Shown here piece by piece: positions 1-8,784 of a stretch of DNA of 64,000 bases (its first letter is position 1; every line of letters begins with the position of its first letter). Location of the stretch: positions 4,579,640 to 4,643,639 of the forward strand of contig AP017375.1 of the NCBI GenBank assembly GCA_002355455.1, in the 5' to 3' direction. This stretch comes from Stanieria sp. NIES-3757 (GTDB lineage Bacteria > Cyanobacteriota > Cyanobacteriia > Cyanobacteriales > Xenococcaceae). The notes beneath the pieces are model-generated. The model worked only from the letters and a program-made list of their open reading frames with translations. It did no database searches and had not been told where the DNA came from. Made by a program: the position numbers and the translations under genes.

Positions 1-1767
1 AATCTATCTTTGCTGAATGGTTCACAATTAAGTGCTGGTGTCTTCGGGACAGGAGATGCAGGAAAAGTAATTATTAATGCTACTGATACGGTTTCTTTTC
101 AAGGAGTTGGAAGTGATGGACTTCCTAGTGGCGTTCTTAATAATGTGGCAGCTACAGGTGTAGGTAATGCAGGCGATATTGAGATTACTACAAGAAATTT
201 GACTTTGAATGATAAAGCGATAATTAGCAGTAATCTTGAAGGAATAGGAAATGCAGGTAATATTAACATCAATACTCAATCATTTTCCTCATCTGCAAGT
301 ATAGTATCTAGTAGTGTATTACAAAATGCTAGTGGGCAGGGTGGTAAAGTTACTATAACTACAGATTCTTTGAATTTATCAAAAGGTTCATTTATATCTA
401 CAGGAACTTTCGGCAAAGTAGGAGAAAATGGACGCTCTAATGCAGGTAGTATAGAAATCAATCTTACCGACTCTCTCGAAGCAACAGATGGTTCATTTTT
501 ATTCTCTGTTACTTTTGGTGAAGGAGATGCAGGAGACATAAGTATTAATGGAAAAGGAGCAACTATTTCTTTTGATGGGATAGGTAATAACAAAGTACCT
601 AGTAGTATATTTACGTCAGTTGGCCCAGTTGCAGTAGGTCAAGCAGGAAACATATTTATTACAGCTAAGTCATTTGATTTAACTAATGGAGCGCAAATAA
701 ATAGCAGTACTTTGGGACAAGGTTCGGCAGGAAAGATTGATATTGACGTTGATAAAACTATCAATATTGATGATGGAAAAATTTTCAGTACAGTAGAATT
801 TGGAGCGATAGGTAATGGCGGTGAAATTAACATCATTACTAGTAATCTAAATTTAATTAATGGAGGTACGCTTACTGTTAGTTCTTTCGGACAAGGAAAT
901 GGAGGTAATATATTTGTTCAAGCAGATTCTTTGACTCTTAATAATGGAGGAATTTTTGCGGGTAATCAACCATCAAAACTTCTTGCTACTAATCAAGAAC
1001 AACCAGTAGGTGGTAATATTACGCTAGAAATAGCAGATAATCTAATTTTAAAAAACGATAGTACGATTTCTGCTAGTGCAGGTGAAAATGCCAATGGGGG
1101 CAATATAGATATCAATGCAGAATTTGTAATTGCTTTTCCTAGTAATGGTAATGACACTGGTAACGATATTATTGCCACGGCACAACAAGGAAGGGGTGGA
1201 AATATTGATATCAGTACACAGCAAATTTTTAATCTAGAAGAACAAGATGCAGTTGATGAAAATAATAATATTATTGCCAATGGCACAAATGATATCGATG
1301 CTAGTTCTGATCTAGGTATAGATGGTCAAATAAATATCAGAACCTTTACTGAGGACGTGATCCGAGGTGCTAGTGAATTGCCCAGAAACCCCATAGAACC
1401 AGAGCAAACTGTTGCTCAAGCTTGTTCTTCTCAAGGTATAGCAGAAGGAGGAAATAGCTTTACTATCACAGGAAAAGGTGGCGTACCTCCTCAACCGACT
1501 GAACCAATGTCTAGTGAGGTAATTTTATCAGAAGGGACGGTTGAAGCAGAGGTGCAGGGAAGTCGAGGTGCAGGGGAGAATTTATCAACTGATTCATCTC
1601 ATAATCAGAATCAACAACCACAGGGAATTTTAACTTCTCAAGGTTATATTGTTCCTGCACAAGGAATAGTTAAGAAAGAAAATGGTGAGGTGATGTTAGT
1701 TGGTTATCCTGTTAATAATATTAATCAACGAACTCCCGTTCAATCTCCTAATTGTGGTAAATCTTAG
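1..1767 (+). CDS. Filamentous-haemagglutinin-like adhesin, C-terminal part (5' end outside window)
   Basis: The reading frame is open to the left edge, so only about 588 C-terminal residues are seen and the first in-frame TTG (position 10) is not a credible start. The protein is built of degenerate Gly/Asn-rich repeats of the type GNAGxIxIxxxxLxLxxGxxIxS, the pattern of a right-handed parallel beta-helix. The tail, with a QACSSQG stretch and a Pro-rich segment (near PPQPTEP), is typical of large cyanobacterial haemagglutinin/two-partner-secretion exoproteins. It is probably secreted through an Omp85-type TpsB partner to the cell surface; the TPS signal domain would lie in the missing part. 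Family assignment is confident, ligand unknown. Confidence 0.85.
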   Translation, partial: NLSLLNGSQLSAGVFGTGDAGKVIINATDTVSFQGVGSDGLPSGVLNNVAATGVGNAGDIEITTRNLTLNDKAIISSNLEGIGNAGNININTQSFSSSASIVSSSVLQNASGQGGKVTITTDSLNLSKGSFISTGTFGKVGENGRSNAGSIEINLTDSLEATDGSFLFSVTFGEGDAGDISINGKGATISFDGIGNNKVPSSIFTSVGPVAVGQAGNIFITAKSFDLTNGAQINSSTLGQGSAGKIDIDVDKTINIDDGKIFSTVEFGAIGNGGEINIITSNLNLINGGTLTVSSFGQGNGGNIFVQADSLTLNNGGIFAGNQPSKLLATNQEQPVGGNITLEIADNLILKNDSTISASAGENANGGNIDINAEFVIAFPSNGNDTGNDIIATAQQGRGGNIDISTQQIFNLEEQDAVDENNNIIANGTNDIDASSDLGIDGQINIRTFTEDVIRGASELPRNPIEPEQTVAQACSSQGIAEGGNSFTITGKGGVPPQPTEPMSSEVILSEGTVEAEVQGSRGAGENLSTDSSHNQNQQPQGILTSQGYIVPAQGIVKKENGEVMLVGYPVNNINQRTPVQSPNCGKS

Positions 1768-1834
1768 ATAAAGTAAAAGCAGTCTTGACTTTGCCAAAGC
1801 GTAGAGTGGTTGCGCCGATCTAGAAGAAATAATA

Positions 1835-2233
1835 ATGCTTATAACTTTAGTTAGAACCCTCAATAATTGGGTAGTTGCTATCTGTCAATTATTAGCACTG
1901 TTTGTGATTGTTACAGGGATTATCAAAGCTTTAATTATTTATTGTAAGCACGTTTTTTCTAATTCTCGTTCTGCCCTAGCTTTTCAAGCAAGTCGATTGG
2001 AGTTGGGTTATTCTTTTTCTTTAGGACTAAGCTTTCTGGTTGGTGGTAGCATTTTAAAAACAACGATCGCACCAACTTGGAATGATATTGGTCAATTGGC
2101 AGCAATTATTGCTTTACGAACAGTTTTAAATTATCTATTATTACAAGCTATTAACAACGGTTCAACCGATGAAAATCAAACATCTTTATTATCGGAAGAA
2201 CAGTCAAAAGTTTCTTTAAGCTTGGAACATTAA
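1835..2233 (+). CDS. DUF1622 family membrane protein
   Basis: A 132-residue protein with three predicted membrane segments (about residues 10-32, 53-72 and 82-105). The stretch RLELGYSFSLGLSFLVGG followed by APTWNDIGQLAAI and RTVLNYLL matches the conserved core of the DUF1622 family. Function is unknown for the family. The C-terminal 25 residues are polar and probably cytoplasmic. The gene stands alone between the adhesin and a convergent gene, with a bidirectional terminator just after its stop. Confidence 0.8.
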   Translation: MLITLVRTLNNWVVAICQLLALFVIVTGIIKALIIYCKHVFSNSRSALAFQASRLELGYSFSLGLSFLVGGSILKTTIAPTWNDIGQLAAIIALRTVLNYLLLQAINNGSTDENQTSLLSEEQSKVSLSLEH

Positions 2234-2246
2234 AAAACAAAAAATA

Positions 2247-2268
2247 GGCTGAATTGATAGATTCAGCC
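2247..2268. terminator. Bidirectional rho-independent terminator
   Basis: An 8-bp perfect stem, GGCTGAAT / ATTCAGCC, closes a 6-nt loop. A-rich sequence lies on the left and T-containing sequence on the right, so it can end the DUF1622 gene on the plus strand and the coiled-coil gene arriving on the minus strand. The minus-strand side has the better U tract. Confidence 0.75.
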
Positions 2269-2313
2269 TTAATAACTAAAATTTTTGTCTAAATTTTGTC
2301 GAATTGCACCTAT

Positions 2314-4248
2314 TTAATTAAAATTAAGCAAAGATATTTTAGCAAACAAAGCTGAGACTATAGTAAGTAATAACACTAAGGAAATAATCGTCCAGTTTTT
2401 ATATTTGTTAGCTTGAGTTTGCTTCGTTGTTAATCCTTGTTGTTCTTTTAATTGAATTTGCAAATTATCAAGCAAAGTTTCTTGTTCTTCTAAATCATTT
2501 TGAAGAGTTTGATTAGTAGTTGTTTTTTCAGACAATTGTTTTTCTAATTGACTATTTTGTTGTTCTTTTTGTTTTAATTGTTGTTGCAGATTCTCTTGAT
2601 TGTTTTTCTCAATTTGAAGTTTTTGCGTTAGTTGATTAAGATTATTTTCTTGGGCTTGTAACTGCTGTTGCAGCTTATGATTAGTTTGTTCCTGTTGTAA
2701 TAGCTGCTGTTTGATTTGAGTAAAATTATCTTCTTGACTTTGTAATTGTTGTTGTAAGTTAGTAGCAGTTTGTTCTTGAGCTTTTAGCTTTTGTTGTAAT
2801 TGAACAAGGTTATTTTCTTTGGTTTTTAATTGTTGCTGTAAGTTATTAACAGATTTTTCTTGTTCGGTTAATTGTTTTTTTAAGGTTTCATTTTGCTGAG
2901 AATGTTCTTGGATTTGGGTTTGCTTTTCTGCTAACTCTTGCTGTAGTTGAGTAAGATTATCTTCTTTGGTTTGTAATTGTTGTTGTAAGTTATTAACAGA
3001 TTGTTCTTGTTCGTCTAGCTGTTGTTTTAAAGTTTGATTTTGCTGTGATTCTTGTTCTAATTTGGCTTGTTTTTCTGCTAACTGTTTTTGTAAATCTTTG
3101 GTAGATTGCTCTTGAGATTCTAACTGTTGTTGCAGTTGATTAATTTGTTCTGATTGTTGATTAACTTGTTGTTGTAGTTGAGTAAGATTATCTTCTTTGG
3201 TTTGTAATTGTTGCTGTAAGTTATTAACAGATTGTTCTTGTTCAGTTAGCTGTTGTTTTAGAGTTTGATTTTGCTGAGAATGCTCTTGGATTTGGGCTTG
3301 TTTTTCTGCTAACTGTTGTTCTAAATCTTTGGTAGATTGTTCTTGGGATTCTAACTGTTGTCGCAGTTGATTAATTTGTTCTGATTGTTGATTAGCTTGT
3401 TGTTGTAGTTGAGTAAGATTATCTTCTTTGGTTTGTAATTGTTGTTGTAAGTTATTAACAGATTGTTCTTGTTCAGCTAGCTGTTGTTTTAAAGTTTGAT
3501 TTTGCTCTGATTCTTGTTCTAATTGGGCTTGTTTTTCTGCTAACTGTTGTTCTAAATCTTTGGTAGATTGTTCTTGGGATTCTAACTGTTGTTGCAGTTG
3601 ATTAATTTGTTCTGATTTTTGATTAACTTGTTGTTGCCGTTGAGTAAGATTATCTTCTTTGGTTTGTAATTGTTGTTGTAAGTTACTAACAGATTTTTCT
3701 TGTTCAGTTAATTGTTGTTGCAGTTGATTAATTTTTTGCTCCAAATCTTGAGATAATTGTTGTTGTTCTTCCCTATCTTTGGTCTGTTGAGCTTTTTCTA
3801 ATTGTTGTTCTCGTTCGTGGAGTTGTTGTTTGATTTTGGCTAGCAAATCATTTTTAGCTTCTAAATCTTGGTTTAATTGAGCAATACTTTCAGTTTGTTG
3901 AATTAGTTTTTGATTTAGACTTTCAATTTCATAAGATGATTCTTTGGTTTGATTAACTGATTTGCTCGAAACAGTATCAGTTGCGACTCCACCACTTAAG
4001 ACTGTAATATTAGGATTGTTATTACTCGATTCAAAAGCAATAGTTTGATTAGCATTAGTGCTAGCGATCGCGATAGTTCCCTTAGCTAAACTCTCAATTA
4101 ATTCAGATTTATTTAAACCAGTTGCCTTAACTATTTTATTGAAATTTTCTAAAGCCGAAGGTGTTAAAGAAATTCCTATTTGAGATTTTCCAATTAAGTC
4201 TGAAGCTGCTGAAGATTTAGTAGCGGTTGCACGTTTTTTTCTTGCCAT
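2314..4248 (-). CDS. RHH-like N-terminus, long heptad-repeat coiled coil, C-terminal membrane anchor (644 aa)
   Basis: Not a named family. Residues 1-20 are basic (MARKKRAT...). Residues 23-60 read as a beta strand (IGISLTP) followed by two helices (SALENFNKIVKATG and NKSELIESLAKG), the layout of a ribbon-helix-helix DNA-binding domain. From about residue 100 to 610 the chain is an almost uninterrupted Gln/Glu/Leu coiled coil, including a 77-residue repeat (exactly 11 heptads). A single hydrophobic helix (about 620-636) and a short tail end the protein, so it should be tail-anchored with the N-terminus in the cytoplasm. GGAGGT lies 7 bases before the ATG. It is 20 bp downstream of a smaller paralogue on the same strand, suggesting an operon. 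A membrane-to-DNA tether is an inference. Confidence 0.75.
   Translation of the reverse strand: MARKKRATATKSSAASDLIGKSQIGISLTPSALENFNKIVKATGLNKSELIESLAKGTIAIASTNANQTIAFESSNNNPNITVLSGGVATDTVSSKSVNQTKESSYEIESLNQKLIQQTESIAQLNQDLEAKNDLLAKIKQQLHEREQQLEKAQQTKDREEQQQLSQDLEQKINQLQQQLTEQEKSVSNLQQQLQTKEDNLTQRQQQVNQKSEQINQLQQQLESQEQSTKDLEQQLAEKQAQLEQESEQNQTLKQQLAEQEQSVNNLQQQLQTKEDNLTQLQQQANQQSEQINQLRQQLESQEQSTKDLEQQLAEKQAQIQEHSQQNQTLKQQLTEQEQSVNNLQQQLQTKEDNLTQLQQQVNQQSEQINQLQQQLESQEQSTKDLQKQLAEKQAKLEQESQQNQTLKQQLDEQEQSVNNLQQQLQTKEDNLTQLQQELAEKQTQIQEHSQQNETLKKQLTEQEKSVNNLQQQLKTKENNLVQLQQKLKAQEQTATNLQQQLQSQEDNFTQIKQQLLQQEQTNHKLQQQLQAQENNLNQLTQKLQIEKNNQENLQQQLKQKEQQNSQLEKQLSEKTTTNQTLQNDLEEQETLLDNLQIQLKEQQGLTTKQTQANKYKNWTIISLVLLLTIVSALFAKISLLNFN
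2948..3730 (-). repeat. Tandem 231-bp coding repeats (77 codons, 11 heptads)
   Basis: The same anchor (TGAGTAAGATTAT on the plus strand) recurs at 2948, 3179, 3410 and 3641, giving three intervals of exactly 231 bp. Further downstream in the gene the equivalent anchor comes at 2801, an interval of 147 bp, so that unit has lost exactly 84 bp (28 codons, four heptads) and the coiled-coil register is kept. Copies differ by scattered substitutions. Confidence 0.9.
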
Positions 4249-4268
4249 AAAATTTACCTCCGAATGCT

Positions 4269-4871
4269 TTAGTTAAGAATGATTGTGCTGAGATAATAAG
4301 ACTTTATCAACAAGTCGACTAAAGCTATTAAAATTAACAATAACAATACATTACTGATTAAATTATTGCTTTGACTATTTTTTTCTGGCTCGATTTGCTT
4401 TAGTTGTTCTTCTAACTGACTAATTTGTTGATTTTTAGCAGATAGTTCTTGTTGTAAAGATTGAGATTGATTATGCTGCTTTTCTAGTTTAGCTTCTTGT
4501 TGAGCTAATTGTTGCTTTAGTTGTTCAACTTGAGTTTGGTATGATGTTAGTTGTCTTTGTAACTGAGAATAAGTTTCTCGCTCAACTAAATTTTCTGACT
4601 CGATTTGACTTGACTGAGAACTAGAAAAAGATAAACTCTCTGCTCGCTCAATTGCCCTCGATTCTGTCTCTAAATTAATCTTTTCTTTAGCCTCAACAGC
4701 AGCAATTGTAAACTCACCTTTAGCTATTTTTTCAATCAAATTAGATTGAGATAAATTTAGCTGTTTAGCAATTTGTTCTAAGTTACGAAAAGTGCTTGGA
4801 GAAACAGGAATATTTAATTTTGTTTTAGTTACTGCTGAATTTCGCGAGTTACTACGTCTTCCCCTAGCCAT
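4269..4871 (-). CDS. Small paralogue: RHH-like N-terminus, coiled coil, C-terminal membrane anchor (200 aa)
   Basis: Same architecture as the 644-residue neighbour. A basic start (MARGRRSNSR) is followed by a strand (LNIPVSP) and two helices (STFRNLEQIAKQLNL, SQSNLIEKIAKGEF) with the RHH-like spacing. A coiled coil of about 70 residues follows (roughly 95-165), then one hydrophobic segment (about 172-190) and a short polar tail. The first 60 residues align with those of the neighbour, so this is an ancient tandem duplication in which only the coiled coil expanded. It is the upstream gene of the pair. Function unknown; co-assembly of the two proteins is likely but unproven. Confidence 0.7.
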   Translation of the reverse strand: MARGRRSNSRNSAVTKTKLNIPVSPSTFRNLEQIAKQLNLSQSNLIEKIAKGEFTIAAVEAKEKINLETESRAIERAESLSFSSSQSSQIESENLVERETYSQLQRQLTSYQTQVEQLKQQLAQQEAKLEKQHNQSQSLQQELSAKNQQISQLEEQLKQIEPEKNSQSNNLISNVLLLLILIALVDLLIKSYYLSTIILN

Positions 4872-4997
4872 ATTATGTCTATTCTAGTCACAAAGAGACT
4901 GTGAAAATTAGTATATGGCAGTAGGTGTAATTAAGATAGCCAGCTTTATAATTAAGTAATCATTCTTATAAATTAGTCTGTTTGGTTCAATCTCGCC

Positions 4998-5040
4998 AAA
5001 AAAAAAGGGCAATTTCAAGAAATCAATTTTCCCGTTGCCC
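4998..5040 (-). terminator. Rho-independent terminator of murE
   Basis: On the minus strand, GGGCAA (5035-5040) pairs with TTGCCC (5007-5012) and is followed by a run of nine T (4998-5006). It lies 16 bases after the murE stop codon. Confidence 0.8.
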
Positions 5041-5056
5041 TGAGTTAGATTAATAC

Positions 5057-6562
5057 TTAATAGATTAAATTACTCAAACGAGTATTTAATGCTTCTCTAG
5101 CTTGTTCGCGGTCATCAAAATGAATTTTTTCTGTGCCTAAAATTTGATAATCTTCATGCCCTTTACCTGCAATTAACACCCCATCTCCTGGCTGTGCATC
5201 ACTAATTGCCAAATAAATTGCCGAAGCGCGATCGCTGACCAAGATAGAATTAGCAGACTCAGGAATACCTGCCAAAATATCAGCTAAAATTCTTTGCGGA
5301 TCTTCCGTACGAGGATTATCTGAAGTAACAATTACTACATCGGCTAAATCAGCAGCAATTTTACCCATAAGGGGGCGTTTAGTGCGATCGCGATCGCCAC
5401 CACAACCAAAGACACAAATCATTCTACCTTTAATAAAAGGGCGTGCTGCTGTAAGCAGATTTTCTAAACTATCGGGAGTATGAGCATAATCAACAATAAC
5501 GCTAAGATCTTGGCGATCGCTAATGTGTACTCTTTCCATTCTGCCTGGTACACCATTAAATTGAGGCAAATGCTTGGCAATGGTAGCCAAATCAACACCT
5601 ACATTTAAAGCTGCGCCTACTGCTGCTAGCAAGTTTGAGAGGTTAAATTGACCGACTAACGGCGAACTAAAAGGTATTTCCCCAACAGGAGTGTGTAAAA
5701 TACCGCTAACTCCATTAGGTTGATAATTTAAATTGCTAGTACATAAGTCAGCCGAAGAGTCGCTAACACTATAACTCCATACCCGATTGCGATCCAACTT
5801 CTTAATTAAACGCTCACCATAGGGGTCATCTAGATTAATAATAGCTTTGCCTGGGAGATATTCAGGACTAAACAATAAAGCTTTGCAGCGAAAATAATCT
5901 TCCATATCGCGATGATAATCGAGATGATCTTGAGTCAAGTTAGTGAAAACAGCCACCTCAAAAGCACAATTTTTCACTCTTCCTTGTGCCAAAGCATGGG
6001 AACTTACTTCCATGACTGCATATTTATTTCCTGCTTCAACGGCTTCAGCTAGCTGAGATTGTAACTCAACCGCAAACGGAGTAGTATGTAGCGCAGTTTG
6101 TTGATAACCAAGCCAACGAGTATAAAGAGTACCGAATAAAGCTGTCGGTAACTGAGATTGACTTAAAAAATATTCAATTAGATGAGTTGTCGTGGTTTTG
6201 CCATTTGTGCCTGTTACTCCGATCAGCTTAAGTTTTTTCGCAGGATATTCATAAAAAGCAGCAGCAATTGAAGCACAAGCAGCCACCATATCTTCCGCTT
6301 CAATGATACAAGCATCATGATTAGGAGGTTGTTTGGCTACTGCTTGAGGAGTAACCAAAGCTGCTACCGCCCCTGCTGCTACTGCACTTTGCCAAAATTC
6401 ACCGCCATCTACTCTAGTACCTGGCATCCCAATAAATAAATCTCCTGCTTGACAAGCATGAGAATTAGTACACAATCTTTTGACTTCGGTATCTAAAGCA
6501 GAATGTTCGGAGACTTGTCTCACACCAGAAATTTGCAACAATAACTCACGCAGTTTCATCAT
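5057..6562 (-). CDS. murE: UDP-N-acetylmuramoyl-tripeptide synthetase (meso-diaminopimelate ligase)
   Basis: Adds meso-diaminopimelate to UDP-MurNAc-L-Ala-D-Glu in the cytoplasmic stage of peptidoglycan synthesis, using ATP. The ATP-binding motif GTNGKTTT is at residues 118-125 and the DNPR motif that selects meso-DAP at 415-418. The Mur ligase N-terminal, central and C-terminal domains are all present and 501 residues is a normal length. Two adjacent ATG codons begin the frame; no strong ribosome-binding site decides between them. The glutaredoxin-like gene lies 90 bp upstream on the same strand, perhaps co-transcribed. A terminator follows. Confidence 0.95.
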   Translation of the reverse strand: MMKLRELLLQISGVRQVSEHSALDTEVKRLCTNSHACQAGDLFIGMPGTRVDGGEFWQSAVAAGAVAALVTPQAVAKQPPNHDACIIEAEDMVAACASIAAAFYEYPAKKLKLIGVTGTNGKTTTTHLIEYFLSQSQLPTALFGTLYTRWLGYQQTALHTTPFAVELQSQLAEAVEAGNKYAVMEVSSHALAQGRVKNCAFEVAVFTNLTQDHLDYHRDMEDYFRCKALLFSPEYLPGKAIINLDDPYGERLIKKLDRNRVWSYSVSDSSADLCTSNLNYQPNGVSGILHTPVGEIPFSSPLVGQFNLSNLLAAVGAALNVGVDLATIAKHLPQFNGVPGRMERVHISDRQDLSVIVDYAHTPDSLENLLTAARPFIKGRMICVFGCGGDRDRTKRPLMGKIAADLADVVIVTSDNPRTEDPQRILADILAGIPESANSILVSDRASAIYLAISDAQPGDGVLIAGKGHEDYQILGTEKIHFDDREQAREALNTRLSNLIY

Positions 6563-6652
6563 TTTGATTTTTCAGTTGAGTAAATTTGGATGATTGGATG
6601 ATAGATATTATTAGCCTGTTCTTGATTGATTGTGGCTATATTTGTAGATTGA

Positions 6653-6919
6653 TTAAATTAAATATTTCTGTAACATTTGTTCCAATTGTTTAACAGAAGC
6701 GCGAGGAGAAAGACGGGGTAAGGGGTTTTCGCGATCGGGTAATTTTTGACACAGTACAGGAATTTCATACTGGTAAACTGTATACCAATCTTCCCTAGTA
6801 GTAATATCGCGTATTTCTAGAGTAAATTTGGGCTGATTTACTTGAGTTAATTTTTCTTGTAATCCTTCGCACAAATGACACCCAGGCTTACTATAGAGGA
6901 TTAAAATGGTTGAATTCAT
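6653..6919 (-). CDS. Glutaredoxin-like thioredoxin-fold protein (DUF836 type)
   Basis: A small protein of 88 residues from the ATG chosen here; a TTG nine bases upstream would add three residues. The first strand (TILILYSKPGCHLCEGL) carries the CxxC redox motif CHLC of the thioredoxin fold, and EIPVLCQ contains the conserved cis-Pro. This is the short glutaredoxin-like family that is frequent in cyanobacteria. It probably reduces disulfides or mixed disulfides in the cytoplasm; the partner is unknown. It lies directly upstream of murE on the same strand. Confidence 0.8.
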   Translation of the reverse strand: MNSTILILYSKPGCHLCEGLQEKLTQVNQPKFTLEIRDITTREDWYTVYQYEIPVLCQKLPDRENPLPRLSPRASVKQLEQMLQKYLI

Positions 6920-7274
6920 GGAAGACAATTTTATTTAAATATTTAAAATTATATATTTTGTGTTACTAAGAAAATTTGCCTTAACCCTAATAATTACAAG
7001 GGTTATACCACTTTAAAATTATTGATTAAAATTGAGTTGGCGTAATTTATAAATTGTTTCTCAATTCTTAAAATCGAACTATATAAATAATTTATAAAAA
7101 TAATTAAGTTTCAAGATTATTCGTTAATCAAAAATTGCTTTATTTGGCGCACGGAACATTTAAAATTAAACAATCGTCTGAAAAATATTGCTTATTTTTA
7201 TCGCATCAAACGTAGCTTAAGAGAAAGGAAGGTATCTGCTACGTTAACTTTTTTGCTAATAACATTAAACAACA
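6920..7274. other. Divergent intergenic region
   Basis: About 355 AT-rich bases between the divergent glutaredoxin-like and transporter genes. Both promoters must lie here, but no clear -35/-10 pair can be named. The only distinct structure is the inverted repeat at 7209-7245. Confidence 0.5.
7209..7245 (+). promoter_or_regulatory. Inverted repeat in the leader of the MFS transporter gene
   Basis: AACGTAGC (7209-7216) and GCTACGTT (7238-7245) are perfect 8-bp arms 21 bases apart, followed by AACTTTTTT. The element ends 29 bp before the transporter ATG. It could be an operator or an attenuator-like hairpin. Confidence 0.4.
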
Positions 7275-8639
7275 ATGACAATAGAAAAAACAAACAAGCA
7301 GAGTCTAAGTTTCTGGCAACTCTGGAATATGAGCTTTGGTTTTTTTGGGATTCAATATGGTTGGACTTTACAAATAGCCAATACGAGTGCTATTTATGAA
7401 TACCTGGGAGCTAATGCCGAACAAGTTCCGATGCTTTGGTTAGCTGCGCCGTTAAGTGGTTTATTTGCTCAACCAATTGTTGGATATTTTAGCGATCGCA
7501 CTTGGACTTGTATTGGGAGAAGAAGACCGTATTTTTTGATTGGTGCTATTCTTAGTTCCATTGCCTTAATTTTAATGCCTAATTCTCCGAGTCTCTGGAT
7601 TGCAGCAGGTTTGTTGTGGATTTTAGACACTTCTTTCAATATTAGTATGCAGCCTTTTCGGGCTTTTGTGTCGGATTTATTACCAAAGCAACAAATTACT
7701 AAAGGGTTTACAATTCAAGGATTTTTTATTGGCTTTGGTGCAGTTGTAGCTTCTTTAACTCCATTTTTCCTCAATCACTTTTTTGGCATAACTAATAGTA
7801 GTACTGCTGAACATGCAATTCCTTTAACTGTAAAAATATCCTTTTATTTAGGCGCAATCATTTTATTATTTACCGTATTTTGGACAATTTTTACTACTAA
7901 GGAAAATCCACCAAGCACCATTGAACGTCATAATCAACCCTCAAAGCAATCTTTAGCAATTATTGGGCAAGAAATTCTGTTTCTAATTAAAACCATGCCC
8001 ACTACTATGAGGCAATTAGCAGGAGTGCAATTTTTTACTTGGTTAGGAATGTTTTGTGTCTTTCTTTATTTACCAACCGCGATCGCTCATCATATTTTTG
8101 GTGCAATAATAGAAGGCTCTCCTTCATATACGGCTGGAATTGAATGGGCGGGATTTTGTATTGCTGTTTATAACGCAGTGTGCTTTATTTTTTCTTGGTT
8201 TATTCCAAAAATCGTTCTCGTTACCAGTCGCAAAGCAACCCATTCTTTGTGTCTTTTATGTGGCGGTTTAAGTACTATTTCCTTATTATTCATCCATAAT
8301 CAGTATTTGATTTTAATACCGATGATTGGCTTTGGCATAGCCTGGGCTAGCATCTTATCAATTCCTTACGCAATTTTATCTGATAGTTTAACAACCAAAA
8401 ATACAGGTTTTTATTTAGGTATTTTCAATACATTTATTGTCTTTCCTCAAATTGTGGCTTCTTTAGGATTGGGTTGGGTAATGGTAAACTATTTACACAG
8501 CGATCGCTTATTAACAGTAGCTTTGGGAGGTGTTTGTTTAGTTTTAGCTGCCTTCCTGGTTAAAGGAGTTGAAGATCCTGCGAGCAATCATCCGAATCAG
8601 CTTGAGCCAGAAGTTACTTGGTGCGATCTTATTTCCTAA
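7275..8639 (+). CDS. MFS transporter, SLC45/glucoside-H+ symporter type
   Basis: A 454-residue integral membrane protein with about 12 transmembrane helices. The start ([20 protein letters not shown]), the loop [12 protein letters not shown] and the GRRRPY motif (residues 81-86) are typical of the SLC45-like branch of the major facilitator superfamily, whose characterised members move sucrose, maltose or other glucosides with protons. Substrate cannot be read from sequence; a sugar phosphorylase gene (20796-22544) lies 12 kb away and is only a loose hint. A 37-base inverted repeat precedes the start. Confidence 0.8.
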   Translation: MTIEKTNKQSLSFWQLWNMSFGFFGIQYGWTLQIANTSAIYEYLGANAEQVPMLWLAAPLSGLFAQPIVGYFSDRTWTCIGRRRPYFLIGAILSSIALILMPNSPSLWIAAGLLWILDTSFNISMQPFRAFVSDLLPKQQITKGFTIQGFFIGFGAVVASLTPFFLNHFFGITNSSTAEHAIPLTVKISFYLGAIILLFTVFWTIFTTKENPPSTIERHNQPSKQSLAIIGQEILFLIKTMPTTMRQLAGVQFFTWLGMFCVFLYLPTAIAHHIFGAIIEGSPSYTAGIEWAGFCIAVYNAVCFIFSWFIPKIVLVTSRKATHSLCLLCGGLSTISLLFIHNQYLILIPMIGFGIAWASILSIPYAILSDSLTTKNTGFYLGIFNTFIVFPQIVASLGLGWVMVNYLHSDRLLTVALGGVCLVLAAFLVKGVEDPASNHPNQLEPEVTWCDLIS

Positions 8640-8693
8640 GATAAATGATTAGCAAGCAACACAAGATTAAAATTAATCTCAATTGTTAGTGAT

Positions 8694-8740
8694 ATTAATG
8701 TGTCACTATTGAAATTAATGTGCCACTTTTGTGAGTGGCA
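8694..8740 (+). promoter_or_regulatory. Direct repeats plus inverted half-site upstream of the MetOD1-kinase operon
   Basis: ATTAATGTGTCACT (8694-8707) and ATTAATGTGCCACT (8714-8727) repeat with a 20-bp period and one mismatch. TGCCACT (8721-8727) also pairs with AGTGGCA (8734-8740) across 6 bases. The cluster ends 44 bp before the ATG of the MetOD1 gene and could be a regulator-binding array, or the hairpin could terminate the upstream transporter gene. Confidence 0.45.
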
Positions 8741-8784
8741 TTGTTACATCCAATTCTGCTCAACTTGATTGACGCGATACTACT

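Noticed and set aside
28-1494. Several minus-strand frames across the adhesin gene
   Set aside because: They are shadows of the repeat-rich coding frame on the plus strand and show Ser/Ile-rich anti-sense composition.
2314-4248. Repeat-rich TTGTTGTAG pattern as a possible CRISPR or satellite array
   Set aside because: The 231-bp units are in frame, heptad-patterned and without unique spacers; they are coding repeats.
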